Shown here: positions 33,907-42,372 of the stretch, piece by piece | Layout of the letters: the number at the start of each line of letters is the position of its first letter | Numbering within the stretch: the stretch's first letter is position 1 | Source: JAABVY01 sp964627935 | GTDB taxonomy: Bacteria; Zixibacteria; MSB-5A5; JAABVY01 | Assembly: GCA_964627935.1 (NCBI GenBank) | Contig: CAZVLB010000001.1 | Location: forward strand, 124,001 to 188,000 | Direction of reading: 5' to 3' | DNA length: 64,000 nucleotides | Program-made: the position numbers and the translations under genes | The notes under the pieces: model-generated | Databases searched by the model: none | Seen by the model: only the letters and a program-made list of their open reading frames with translations | Told to the model about the DNA's origin: nothing

Positions 33907-36579
33907 ATGACCGAGATACCGAAAACATATGATCCTCATCAGAAGGAAGCTGACTGGTATCAATACTGGCTGGACAAGAATATCTTCCATGCTTCGGCCG
34001 AGAATCCGGAGAAGGATGCCTACACTATTGTGATTCCTCCTCCCAATGTTACCGATGTGCTCCATCTGGGCCATGCCCTGAATAACACCCTGCAGGATAT
34101 CCTGATCCGCTGGAAACGGATGGATGGTTTTGAGGCTGAATGGCTTCCGGGAGTTGACCATGCCGGTATCGCCACCCAGGTCATAGTCGAGAAGCAGTTG
34201 ATCAAGGAGGGCTCCACGCGCCAGCAGATTGGCCGCGACAAATTCCTGGAAAGGGTCTGGGCCTGGAAAGAGGATAAGTTTGACAATATTCTCAATCAGC
34301 TTCAGCAGATCGGTTGCTCCTGCGACTGGGATCGCACCCGTTTCACCATGGATGAGGGGCTTTCCAATGCGGTCAAAGAGGTATTTATCCGTCTGTATGA
34401 AGAAAAGCTGATCTACAAGGGCGAATATATTACCAACTGGTGCCCGCGCTGTCAGACCTCGCTTTCCGATGATGAGGTCGAGCATGAGGATTTCGATTCG
34501 CACCTGTGGTATGTTAAATACAAGATCAAGGGTTCCGACAGTTACCTGACAATTGCGACAACCCGTCCGGAGACAATGCTGGGCGATACTGCCCTGGCGG
34601 TCAATCCATCGGATAAACGCTATCAGAAATATGTCGGCAAGACCGCGATCCTGCCCATACTGGAACGTGAGCTGCCGATCATTGCCGATGACTATATCGA
34701 TCCGGAATTTGGTACCGGTGTGCTCAAGGTCACGCCGGCCCATGATCCCAATGACTTTGAAATCGGCCAGCGTCATGATTTGCCGCGCGTTAACATATTT
34801 ACACCGGATGCTCATTTAAATGAAAATGCCGGCAAATTCAAGAGTCTCGATCGCAAAGAGGGACGCAAAGCTGTCGTAAAGGAACTGGAACGCAAGGGTC
34901 ATCTGGCCAAAACAGAAAATTATAAAGTTGCCGCCGGTACATGTTATCGTTGCCATGAAATCATCGAGCCCTATTTGACCGATCAGTGGTATGTCAAGAT
35001 GAAGCCGATGGCGCAGCCGGCAATCGATGCGGTCAAATCGGGGCAGCTGCGTTTTCATCCGGATTACTGGTCCAAGACCTATCTGCACTGGCTCGAAAAT
35101 ATCCGCGACTGGTGTATTTCCCGCCAGCTCTGGTGGGGCCATCGAATACCGATATTTTACTGCGATGAATGCGGCAATGTCTGGGTCGCGCGTGAGATGC
35201 CCGAGAAATGTCCCAAATGTGAATCCGGCGATGTCCGTCAGGATGAAGATGTGCTGGATACATGGTTCTCGTCGTGGCTGTGGCCCTTCTCGACATTCGG
35301 CTGGCCCGAACAAACGCCGGACCTGAAGAAATTTTATCCCACCGATTCGCTTTTTACCGCCTCAGAAATCATATTTCTGTGGGTGGCCCGTATGGTCATG
35401 GCCGGATACAAATTCATGGGTGATCTGCCATTTTCGGATGTCTATATTCATGGCACTGTCCGTGACGGCCAGGGACGCAAGATGAGCAAGTCTTTGGGTA
35501 ATGGTATCGATCCGCGTGATGTCATCAAGGAATTCGGCGCAGATTCGCTGCGCGTCTCGCTTCTTCTGGCGACACCCGAGGGGCAGGACCCGAACATCAC
35601 CATGAATACCTTCGAGCTGGGACGCAATTTCGGCAATAAGCTCTGGAATGCCTCCAGATTCGTCAAGATGAACCTGGGGGATGATTTTGAGCCGAAATAT
35701 TTCGATTGTATTGAGAACATGGATAAGCTGGCCCTGATGGATAAGTGGATTTTGTCTCGTCTTAATGCCACTATCCGTGACGTGCGCCAGAACCTGAAAA
35801 ATTTCAAGCTCTCGACAGCAGCCAAAAATCTTTACGATTTCATCTGGCGTGATTACTGCGACTGGTATGTCGAGCTTTCCAAGCCTCGTTTGTATGCTAA
35901 TGATTCCAAAGACGATGCTATGCTGGTGCGCAATGTTTTGGCTTATGTGATCGACAATACATTCAGGCTCCTGTGTCCCTATATGCCGTTTCTGACCGAA
36001 GAACTCTGGCATCTCATGCGTGGCAAAACCCGGGAGGCGGGGGAGACAATCACACTTCAGCAATACCCGCAGACTGATGAGGACCTGATCGATCGCGAGC
36101 TCGAGAAGAAGATGGAGATGATTCAGGCGGTTGTCGGTACTATCCGTTCCACCCGTTCTGAGATGAATGTTCCGCCATCCAAAAAGGCCGATATTTATAT
36201 GCGTGTTGATGATCCCGAACTGGAGCAGGTTGTCAGTGATTATGCATCTTATATTAAGGTACTGGGCCGGGTCGAGAATCTGCAGGTCGGTTCGGATATC
36301 AAGAAGCCCTCACAGTCTGCTTCGGCGGTTATACGCGGAGCGGAGATATTTATTCCGCTGGCAGGGCTGATCGATATCGAGACTGAACGAAAGAAGCTTC
36401 AAAAGGATCTCCAGAAAGCCAAAAATCAGCTCGAAAAAACTCGTAAAAAGCTGGGCAATATGGAGTTTATTAATCAGGCCCCCAAAGAGGTGGTAGAAAA
36501 AGAAAAGGCCAAAAAGGAAGATTTCGAGATAATGATCGAGAAGTTGAACAAAAATCTGGAACAGCTTGTTGGATGGTAA
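33907..36579 (+). CDS. valS: Valyl-tRNA synthetase
   Basis: 890 aa, normal length for a class I ValRS. It charges tRNA-Val and edits mischarged Thr. The catalytic core has PPPNVTDVLHLGHALN (HIGH variant HLGH) and GRKMSKSLGN (KMSKS). The CP1 editing domain lies between (TRPETMLGDTA). CDECGNVWV with CPKC forms a zinc-like knuckle. The C-terminal coiled coil (about 815-890) contacts tRNA. The start has GGAGC upstream. No T-box was found in the 150-base leader. rpmB follows after 63 bases. Confidence 0.97.
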   Translation: MTEIPKTYDPHQKEADWYQYWLDKNIFHASAENPEKDAYTIVIPPPNVTDVLHLGHALNNTLQDILIRWKRMDGFEAEWLPGVDHAGIATQVIVEKQLIKEGSTRQQIGRDKFLERVWAWKEDKFDNILNQLQQIGCSCDWDRTRFTMDEGLSNAVKEVFIRLYEEKLIYKGEYITNWCPRCQTSLSDDEVEHEDFDSHLWYVKYKIKGSDSYLTIATTRPETMLGDTALAVNPSDKRYQKYVGKTAILPILERELPIIADDYIDPEFGTGVLKVTPAHDPNDFEIGQRHDLPRVNIFTPDAHLNENAGKFKSLDRKEGRKAVVKELERKGHLAKTENYKVAAGTCYRCHEIIEPYLTDQWYVKMKPMAQPAIDAVKSGQLRFHPDYWSKTYLHWLENIRDWCISRQLWWGHRIPIFYCDECGNVWVAREMPEKCPKCESGDVRQDEDVLDTWFSSWLWPFSTFGWPEQTPDLKKFYPTDSLFTASEIIFLWVARMVMAGYKFMGDLPFSDVYIHGTVRDGQGRKMSKSLGNGIDPRDVIKEFGADSLRVSLLLATPEGQDPNITMNTFELGRNFGNKLWNASRFVKMNLGDDFEPKYFDCIENMDKLALMDKWILSRLNATIRDVRQNLKNFKLSTAAKNLYDFIWRDYCDWYVELSKPRLYANDSKDDAMLVRNVLAYVIDNTFRLLCPYMPFLTEELWHLMRGKTREAGETITLQQYPQTDEDLIDRELEKKMEMIQAVVGTIRSTRSEMNVPPSKKADIYMRVDDPELEQVVSDYASYIKVLGRVENLQVGSDIKKPSQSASAVIRGAEIFIPLAGLIDIETERKKLQKDLQKAKNQLEKTRKKLGNMEFINQAPKEVVEKEKAKKEDFEIMIEKLNKNLEQLVGW

Positions 36580-36642
36580 AATCGCTTGATTTTTCGAAAT
36601 CACCTGTATATATTACGAAATTATTCTTAGGAGGATATAGAA

Positions 36643-36861
36643 TTGGCTAAGGTATGTGAAGTCTGCGGAAAGAGACCGATGTTCGGTAATAATGTCTCGC
36701 ACGCCAATAATGCGAGCAAACGTCGATTCAATCCGAACCTGTTCAAGGTCCGTGCGCAGGTAAAGGGAACTGTGAAACGTATGACGGTCTGTTCGTCATG
36801 CCTGAAAGCCGGCAAAATTATCAAGGCCCCGCGCAAGGTCAAGCCGATAGCGGCCGCTTAA
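36643..36861 (+). CDS. rpmB: 50S ribosomal protein L28
   Basis: 72 aa from a TTG start, supported by AGGAGG about 9 nt upstream and the standard beginning MAKVCEVCGKRP. A zinc ribbon is formed by Cys5/Cys8 and Cys50/Cys53 (C+ form of L28). FGNNVSHANN and KRRFNPNL are family signatures. It binds 23S rRNA in the large subunit. Located just after valS. Confidence 0.96.
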   Translation: MAKVCEVCGKRPMFGNNVSHANNASKRRFNPNLFKVRAQVKGTVKRMTVCSSCLKAGKIIKAPRKVKPIAAA

Positions 36862-37030
36862 TATAATCCCCTTTATCTCATCAAAATTACCCGGATTAAA
36901 TCAAAAAATCACCGCGTGCGCTACAGGCGTGGTGTCTCTGTTGCCATATAACTAACGGTACGGCAATGGTTTGGGCTGATCTTTCTGCCGCAATGTGATT
37001 TCAATCAAAACTTGATGTTTATAGTAATTT

Positions 37031-37045
37031 ATTTGGAAACCAAAT
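37031..37045. promoter_or_regulatory. Palindrome upstream of the Rrf2 regulator gene
   Basis: A perfect inverted repeat ATTTGG-AAA-CCAAAT lies 109 bases before the rrf2 start, in an otherwise featureless 290-base gap. It could be an operator for autoregulation; this is an inference from symmetry and position only. Confidence 0.35.
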
Positions 37046-37153
37046 CCCAATTGCGGTGTTATAGCAGAATATAGAGAAATGGATGAATTTAGTACACTTT
37101 CGGATTTTTAAATACTGCAGAACGAAATAACTCACTAATAGAAAGGTTTTGAT

Positions 37154-37576
37154 ATGCAGATATCTCGCAAGGCAGATTATGCACTCAGAGCAGTTAATTA
37201 TTTGGTCAATCAGCCCAACAACAAGCGCTCCTCGATTTCGGAGATTGCCGAGAAAGAGGGCATCCCGCGCGATTTTCTGGCTAAAATCCTGAAAGAGCTG
37301 TGCCGTGCCGGATTTTTGAAATCCTACCAGGGCGTCACCGGCGGTTATCAGCTTGCAAAGGACAAATCGGATATTTCCTTCCTGAATGTTATCGAGGCGA
37401 TGCAGGGCGAAGTCAAGGTCAACATGTGCATCGATGAGAATGGCGGTTGCCAGTGCCAGCATAGGATCAGCTGCACCATGCTGCCTTTCTGGGAGGAGAT
37501 TCAGAAGAATGTCGTGCGTGACTTAAGCGAGGTCACATTCGACAATCCCAGGCTGCAGTCCAGACAGGCTAATTAA
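37154..37576 (+). CDS. Rrf2 family transcriptional regulator
   Basis: 140 aa. The N-terminal winged helix (MQISRKADYALRAVNYL, ISEIAEKEGIPRDFLAKIL, GVTGGYQLAK) is typical of Rrf2/IscR proteins. Three closely spaced Cys candidates for cluster binding lie at about 96-113 (MCIDENGGCQCQHRISC); this region has four Cys, so an Fe-S sensor (IscR/NsrR-like) is plausible but not proven. No isc or suf genes are nearby. The target may be its own promoter or the downstream EamA gene. Shine-Dalgarno AAAGG. Confidence 0.88.
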   Translation: MQISRKADYALRAVNYLVNQPNNKRSSISEIAEKEGIPRDFLAKILKELCRAGFLKSYQGVTGGYQLAKDKSDISFLNVIEAMQGEVKVNMCIDENGGCQCQHRISCTMLPFWEEIQKNVVRDLSEVTFDNPRLQSRQAN

Positions 37577-37674
37577 AGTTCGCTGATACAGGGGCCCTGG
37601 CATTCATTCCGGCATGATGCGTGCCGTCATCTCTTTTTTATTGCCAAATAAAAGGGATCGGCTAACTTAAGTCT

Positions 37675-38553
37675 GTGAAAAAAGGCCATACTTACGCAAT
37701 TCTATTTTCCGCCATGCTGGCGGTTGGATGGGCCGCGGTATTTATCCGCTGGTGCGAGGGGCTCGATCCTTTACTGATTTCGTTTTATCGTATGGCCTGG
37801 GCGGCGGTTATAATACTGCCCTTTACGCTGATAAATATCCGCAAGGTATTCAGGGGCATAATGCCGCGCGACCTGGCATATATGCTTCTAATAGGGTTTA
37901 TACTGGCCCTGCATTTTGCCAGCTGGATCAGTTCGCTTTTTTATACCTCAGTTGCCAGCTCAACTGTTATTGTCACCACTCAGCCGATATACCTGGTAAT
38001 CCTGACCGCTCTGTTTACATCCGAGACTGTCAGGAAACAGTCATTTCTTGCTATCCTGGTTGCATTGGCGGGCGCGATAGTTGTTGGCTGGGGGGATATG
38101 AAATTTACCGGAGATTATCTCTGGGGTGATTTCCTGGCCTTTATCGGCGCTGTCTGCGCGGCTATGTATATTTTTCTGGGACGAATGGTCCGTCAGCGTG
38201 TAGAAAACCTGGCTTACATTCAGATTGTCTATGGCTCATCGGCGGTATTTCTGCTGATCGGCGTGCTTCTGTTTGCAGAATTTCAGATCGCTTTCGAGTT
38301 CAAGTTTCATTTTTTTGTGTTCATGCTGGGGCTTGTGCCGACAGCATTTGGACATACGCTTTATAACTGGGCCCTTAAGAAGATCAGGGCTTATATTGTA
38401 GGTACATCGATCCTGGGAGAACCGATCGGAGCCAGTTTCTATGCCTGGCTGATTTTTGGTGAGGTCCCGACTGTGACGACGTTGTTTGGGGCCGTGCTGA
38501 TATTTATCGGTGTGGCCGGGCTATTTTATTCCGAGAGAAAAAATATCTCTTGA
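37675..38553 (+). CDS. EamA/DMT-superfamily transporter
   Basis: 292 aa from a GTG start, with ten predicted membrane helices in two EamA halves. Landmarks: GWAAVFIRWCEGLDPLLISFYR at the N-terminus (shortened: GWAAVFIRW), STVIVTTQPIYLVI, and the late ILGEPIGASFYAWLIFGE loop-helix typical of the family. Inner-membrane exporter of unknown substrate. It sits 98 bases after the Rrf2 gene, possibly controlled by it. It belongs to a different subgroup from the transporter at 21573. Confidence 0.88.
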   Translation: MKKGHTYAILFSAMLAVGWAAVFIRWCEGLDPLLISFYRMAWAAVIILPFTLINIRKVFRGIMPRDLAYMLLIGFILALHFASWISSLFYTSVASSTVIVTTQPIYLVILTALFTSETVRKQSFLAILVALAGAIVVGWGDMKFTGDYLWGDFLAFIGAVCAAMYIFLGRMVRQRVENLAYIQIVYGSSAVFLLIGVLLFAEFQIAFEFKFHFFVFMLGLVPTAFGHTLYNWALKKIRAYIVGTSILGEPIGASFYAWLIFGEVPTVTTLFGAVLIFIGVAGLFYSERKNIS

Positions 38554-38590
38554 TTAAGCCTTCTGATTGTATAACTTAGAAGATTGCAAT

Positions 38591-38663
38591 GGGGCAGTAG
38601 CTCAGTTGGGAGAGCGGTACGTTCGCAACGTACAGGTCGGCGGTTCGATCCCGCTCTGCTCCA
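38591..38663 (+). tRNA. tRNA-Ala (anticodon CGC)
   Basis: A complete 73-nt cloverleaf: acceptor GGGGCAG/CTGCTCC with the G3:U70 identity pair of alanine tRNAs, anticodon loop TTCGCAA (CGC, reading GCG), and T-loop TTCGATC. Discriminator is A. The 3' CCA is not encoded. Confidence 0.97.
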
Positions 38664-38677
38664 TTTAGAGAATTTTT

Positions 38678-38945
38678 CCCGTGCTAAGCGGGGAGCTAGC
38701 GGTGCCCTGTACCCGGAATCCGCTATACCGGGGCCGAATTCCCATCCGAGGTCTGTCTGCGGCCAGAAAGATTGACCCGGGCGGTGTTGATGGTCAGGTC
38801 CCGCGCAATCCATAGCCTCCGAACCCCGTCAGGACCGGAAGGTAGCAGCGGTAGGAGTCTCCCTGGATGTGATGCGGGGTTGCTTGGCCTGAGCCGTTGC
38901 GGCGATATCGATCTGAGCTGGCGGGATCAAGGATGGGTGCACGGG
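38678..38945 (+). ncRNA. ffs: Signal recognition particle RNA, large bacterial type
   Basis: The domain IV core GGACCGGAAGGTAGCAGC (about 38832-38849) and the following TGCTTGGCCTGAGCC are characteristic. The 5' part (GGGGAGCTAGCGGTGCCCTG, ATCCGCTA) corresponds to the Alu domain of Bacillus-type 6S-like SRP RNA. The ends pair as CCCGTGC (38678-38684) with GCACGGG (38939-38945), defining 268 nt, so this is the long form and not the 4.5S form. It lies between tRNA-Ala and dnaX, a common position for this gene. Confidence 0.93.
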
Positions 38946-39053
38946 ATTTAAATTAAATACGACTTTGATGAGCCTTTTTTATTCACGCAAAATGATTTTG
39001 AGCCGGCATTTTTTCAGTTATAATATCTGAGTAATATTTAGCGGAAGTTTGTT

Positions 39054-40769
39054 ATGTCTTATATTGTTCTGGCCAGAAAACATCGCCCCCAGAGATTCGA
39101 TCAGGTCGTGGCCCAGCGCCATATCACGGCCACGCTTGAAAACGCAATCAAACAGGGAAAATATTCGCATGCATATCTCTTCACCGGTACTCGCGGTACC
39201 GGAAAAACCACCACCGCACGAATTCTGGCCAAAGCATTAAATTGCAAAAACGGTCCCACGCCGGTGCCCTGCAATGAATGCGAAAATTGCCTGCAGATTA
39301 CAAAAGGCACCAGCCTGGATGTGATGGAAATCGATGCCGCCTCAAATACCGGTGTCGATGATATCCGCAGCCTGCGTGAAAGCGCACATTATTCACCGGC
39401 ATCCTCCCATAAAAAAATATATATCATCGATGAGGTTCATCGCCTTTCCACAAACGCTTTCGATGCGCTGCTGAAAATTCTGGAGGAACCACCGGAACAT
39501 GTGGTCTTTGTGTTTGCCACTACCGAGCCGCAAAAACTTCCGGCCACGATTTTATCCAGGTGCCAGCGCTATGATTTCAGGCGTATACCGTTTCGTGATT
39601 TACACGACTACCTGAAGTATATTGCCTCGGAAGAAGAGATCAATATCGATGACGAGGCGCTGGGGATGATTGCGCAGAAGGGTGACGGCTCATTGCGCGA
39701 TGCCCTGTCGATTTTCGAGCAGGTCATGGCCTGTTCCGAAGGGCAGATTAACCGTGAGACGATTTCAGATACACTGGGCCTGGTGGAAACCAGCCTGCTT
39801 TTCGATCTGACCGAATGTATTCTTGACAAGGATGCCGAACGGGCGCTTGGGATTGTGGAGGAGATGCTAAATACGGGTGTGGATGTGTCACAGTTTATTC
39901 TCGATTTTCAGGAGCATTTCCGTAAAATCCTGATAATCAACTCCACCAAATCCCCATTCGATTACCTGGCGGTTTCCGATATTTACCAGGATAGTTATCT
40001 GGCACTCAAGGATAAATTCACCGACAGCGATATTTTCAGGATGGTCAGGATGCTGGCCGACCTGGCCTCCGATCTAAAGGCAGGCGCCGACCCGGCCATA
40101 TTTCTTGAGATTGGAATATTGCGTCTGGTCAAGATGGAATCCTCGGCTACTCTGGAGGATGTGCTGAAAAAACTTTCGGCGCTTTCCGGATCAGGGAAAT
40201 CCGGCGATGCAGGTTTATTCGAATCATCAGATCCCCGTCCCGCGCAGGCCCAAAAAAATGTCAGCAATGAATCCTTTTCTCGTTCGGTGAAACAGAATAA
40301 ACCCGAGGAGAAAGCTAATCCCGGGCCAAAGGCCTCGATGAGCGGCGGTGGCGCAAAAATGGTTACGCCCATGTCATGGAATGATTTCATCGAGGATGTC
40401 AAAACTGAAAAGCGTTTTCTGGCTGAAATACTGATGCAGGGCGAATTGACCCGTATGGATGAGAACTCGGTGGAACTGACCATTGCCGGCAATGGTATCG
40501 CATTGAAGGATATGATTTCCAAGCGCGAAAATCAGCGTGCGATTGAAAGCAGTATGCAGAAGGTATTCGGAAAGGCTCTACGGCTTGTCACCAGGGTTGA
40601 CAGGAGCCGTGGACAGGAGCCGGAAACCTCTAATCCGAACAGCCGTTTTGATATATCGGTGGAAGATTTATATAAGAAGAATCCGGGTCTGAAAAAGATT
40701 GCCGATTCGATCGGGGGCGAAATAAGAACGATAAAAATGATGAAAAATAAAGGAGAGGAAGATGGCTAA
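39054..40769 (+). CDS. dnaX: DNA polymerase III subunit tau (and possibly gamma)
   Basis: 571 aa. The clamp-loader ATPase of the replicase. Motifs: P-loop GTRGTGKTTTAR; zinc Cys in CNECENC; Walker B IIDEVHRLS; SRC finger LSRCQRYDF. AAA+ domains I-III span about 1-370; the variable C-terminal region is about 390-571. At 40253-40259, codons 400-402, the heptamer A-AAA-AAT fits the X-XXY-YYZ slippery pattern; a -1 shift meets TGA at 40268-40270 and would give a product of about 405 aa, equivalent to gamma. A TATAAT lies at 39019-39024. The gene overlaps ybaB by 8 bases. Confidence 0.96.
   Translation: MSYIVLARKHRPQRFDQVVAQRHITATLENAIKQGKYSHAYLFTGTRGTGKTTTARILAKALNCKNGPTPVPCNECENCLQITKGTSLDVMEIDAASNTGVDDIRSLRESAHYSPASSHKKIYIIDEVHRLSTNAFDALLKILEEPPEHVVFVFATTEPQKLPATILSRCQRYDFRRIPFRDLHDYLKYIASEEEINIDDEALGMIAQKGDGSLRDALSIFEQVMACSEGQINRETISDTLGLVETSLLFDLTECILDKDAERALGIVEEMLNTGVDVSQFILDFQEHFRKILIINSTKSPFDYLAVSDIYQDSYLALKDKFTDSDIFRMVRMLADLASDLKAGADPAIFLEIGILRLVKMESSATLEDVLKKLSALSGSGKSGDAGLFESSDPRPAQAQKNVSNESFSRSVKQNKPEEKANPGPKASMSGGGAKMVTPMSWNDFIEDVKTEKRFLAEILMQGELTRMDENSVELTIAGNGIALKDMISKRENQRAIESSMQKVFGKALRLVTRVDRSRGQEPETSNPNSRFDISVEDLYKKNPGLKKIADSIGGEIRTIKMMKNKGEEDG
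40253..40270 (+). promoter_or_regulatory. Candidate -1 frameshift site in dnaX
   Basis: Slippery heptamer A-AAA-AAT within a run of seven A, followed in the -1 frame by TGT CAG CAA TGA. An imperfect stem (CTTTTCTCG with CGAGGAGAAAG) starts about 15 nt downstream. Position matches the gamma-tau junction after domain III. Confidence 0.5.
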
Positions 40770-41085
40770 GGGTTTTGGCAATATGATGAAGCAGGTTCAG
40801 AAAATGCAGGCCAAGATGATGGAGGTGCAGGAATCCCTGGCCGAGGAACGTGTCGAGGGTTCGGCCGGAGGCGGTATGGTCAAGGCCATTGTCAATGGCA
40901 AGCAGGAGCTGGTCGAAATCCAGATCGATAAGGAAGTTGTCGATCCTGATGATGTCGAGATGCTTCAGGACCTGATCGTTGCGGCTGTCAACCAGGCCAA
41001 CAAGACGGCCGGTGAACTGGCCCAGGAAAAGATGGCCGAGGTGACCGGCGGCCTGAATATTCCCGGCCTGGGCGGGCTGATGTAA
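40762..41085 (+). CDS. ybaB: YbaB/EbfC nucleoid-associated protein
   Basis: 107 aa. A small DNA-binding dimer, conserved between dnaX and recR in many bacteria. Signatures: FGNMMKQVQKMQAKM at the N-terminus, GGGMVKAIVNGKQELVEIQID and the Gly-rich end. It overlaps dnaX by 8 bases, with Shine-Dalgarno GAGAGGAAG inside the dnaX end, indicating translational coupling. Confidence 0.95.
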   Translation: MAKGFGNMMKQVQKMQAKMMEVQESLAEERVEGSAGGGMVKAIVNGKQELVEIQIDKEVVDPDDVEMLQDLIVAAVNQANKTAGELAQEKMAEVTGGLNIPGLGGLM

Positions 41086-41088
41086 TCC

Positions 41089-41685
41089 ATGTTGTCATCA
41101 TCACAATCTCTCGAAAACCTGATCCGGGAATTTTCAAAACTACCCGGTATCGGACGCAAAACCGCGCAACGTCTGGCATTCTGGATCCTGAAACAAAACA
41201 AGGAACAGGCCGGCAAACTGGCTGATGCTATCCGGGATGCCAAGGAGAAGGTCAAAACCTGCTCTATCTGCTACAATATCACCGAAACCGATCCCTGTAC
41301 AATCTGCAAATCCGAACGCCGCGACCGTAAGATCATTTGTGTTGTGGAGGAGGCCTCGGATATCCTGGCATTGGAAAAAACAGGCGAATACAAGGGGCTC
41401 TATCATGTGCTGGGCGGAGTGCTTTCACCCCTCGATGGTATCGGGCCGGAGCAGATCAACGCCAAACAGTTGATTGAACGGCTCAGGGATGAAGTCGAGG
41501 AGGTTATCATTGCCACCAATCCCAATGTCGAGGGCGAGGCCACGGCCGCATTTCTGGCCAAGCTGATCAAACCGATCGGAATCAAGGTCTCACGCATCGC
41601 TCGCGGCCTGCCGGTCGGCTCCGACCTCGAATACGCCGACAACACCACACTGGGTCAGGCGATCAGTAATCGCAGAGATTATTAG
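41089..41685 (+). CDS. recR: Recombination mediator protein RecR
   Basis: 198 aa, full length. With RecF and RecO it loads RecA on gapped DNA. Seen: helix-hairpin-helix LPGIGRKTAQRLAF, zinc finger CSICYNITETDPCTIC, Toprim domain starting ICVVEEASDILALE, and NPNVEGEATAAFL. It starts 3 bases after the ybaB stop; last gene of the dnaX-ybaB-recR operon. Confidence 0.97.
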   Translation: MLSSSQSLENLIREFSKLPGIGRKTAQRLAFWILKQNKEQAGKLADAIRDAKEKVKTCSICYNITETDPCTICKSERRDRKIICVVEEASDILALEKTGEYKGLYHVLGGVLSPLDGIGPEQINAKQLIERLRDEVEEVIIATNPNVEGEATAAFLAKLIKPIGIKVSRIARGLPVGSDLEYADNTTLGQAISNRRDY

Positions 41686-41945
41686 ATTTAATTGATCAAT
41701 AGATGCGCATGGTAGGTTGGCGTTCCGAGCAAATTGAGAAACCAACAAATTGCCTGTCCGGCTCCCAATGGATGCTCCACGTCTTCCGTGCGCACCGGGA
41801 GGTACGCATGGCACAGTTACTGAACGCGTGGTACGCTCAAGCTCTGCTTTGGCGTGAGATCTAATATTTCCGAGTCATTCCCAGGCAGACGCAGTCGACC
41901 GCGGGAATCTCCTGCTTTTATAATAACCAAAAACTGAGATTGTCA

Positions 41946-41965
41946 CATCCGGCAAATGCCGGATG
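41946..41965. repeat. Perfect 20-base palindromic hairpin
   Basis: CATCCGGCA / TGCCGGATG arms with an AA centre. There is no following T-run, so it is not a standard terminator; it resembles REP-like intergenic palindromes. Confidence 0.6.
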
Positions 41966-41984
41966 CGCAATGACTCGGATTCAG

Positions 41985-42084
41985 AAGCAGGTCGCTGATC
42001 CGAGCGAAGCGAGAATCCCGACAATTATATTTACGAATGTCGGGTTTCTCATTCGCTGTGCTCATTCGGAACCTCGACCTGCTT
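41985..42084. repeat. Complex imperfect inverted repeat, REP/MITE-like or structured RNA
   Basis: Outer arms AAGCAGGTCG (41985-41994) and CGACCTGCTT (42075-42084) pair perfectly. Inside, AGCGAA pairs with TTCGCT (42003-42008 with 42052-42057), and GAGAATCCCGACA pairs with TGTCGGGTTTCTC (42011-42050, one mismatch, 14-base loop). The nested layout suggests one long branched hairpin. Only one copy was noticed in the window. Confidence 0.6.
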
Positions 42085-42372
42085 TTAAGCCTCGATAAAA
42101 TCCGCGCGAGAGTGCCTCTGATGCCTGGACGCTCCCGACTGATGCTCCGCAAATCTCAATACAAAATCCTATTTCTTCGGGATCAAATCCTCTATTAAAT
42201 ACTTATAGAAATTATAAGCTGATAGATGATACAGGTCAAACCCCGATGGCCGCATTAGCGGAAAGAGACGTATGACATATTTAGTGTCAATTCCTTTCAG
42301 GAATCGACATACAATGCTACAATGATTGCATATTTAATGGCAGGTTGAACAGATCAAAGTGAGGGTAGGGAA

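Larger units (their letters stand above)
41686..42372. other. 687-base intergenic region with structured repeats
   Basis: No convincing gene. The centre holds a 20-base palindrome (41946-41965) and a 100-base complex inverted repeat (41985-42084). The left part (41700-41930) has several short inverted segments but no recognised RNA family, and 42090-42360 shows nothing clear. Confidence 0.5.

Noticed and set aside
38526..38813. Minus-strand frame across tRNA-Ala and the SRP RNA
   Set aside because: The region is fully explained by two RNA genes.
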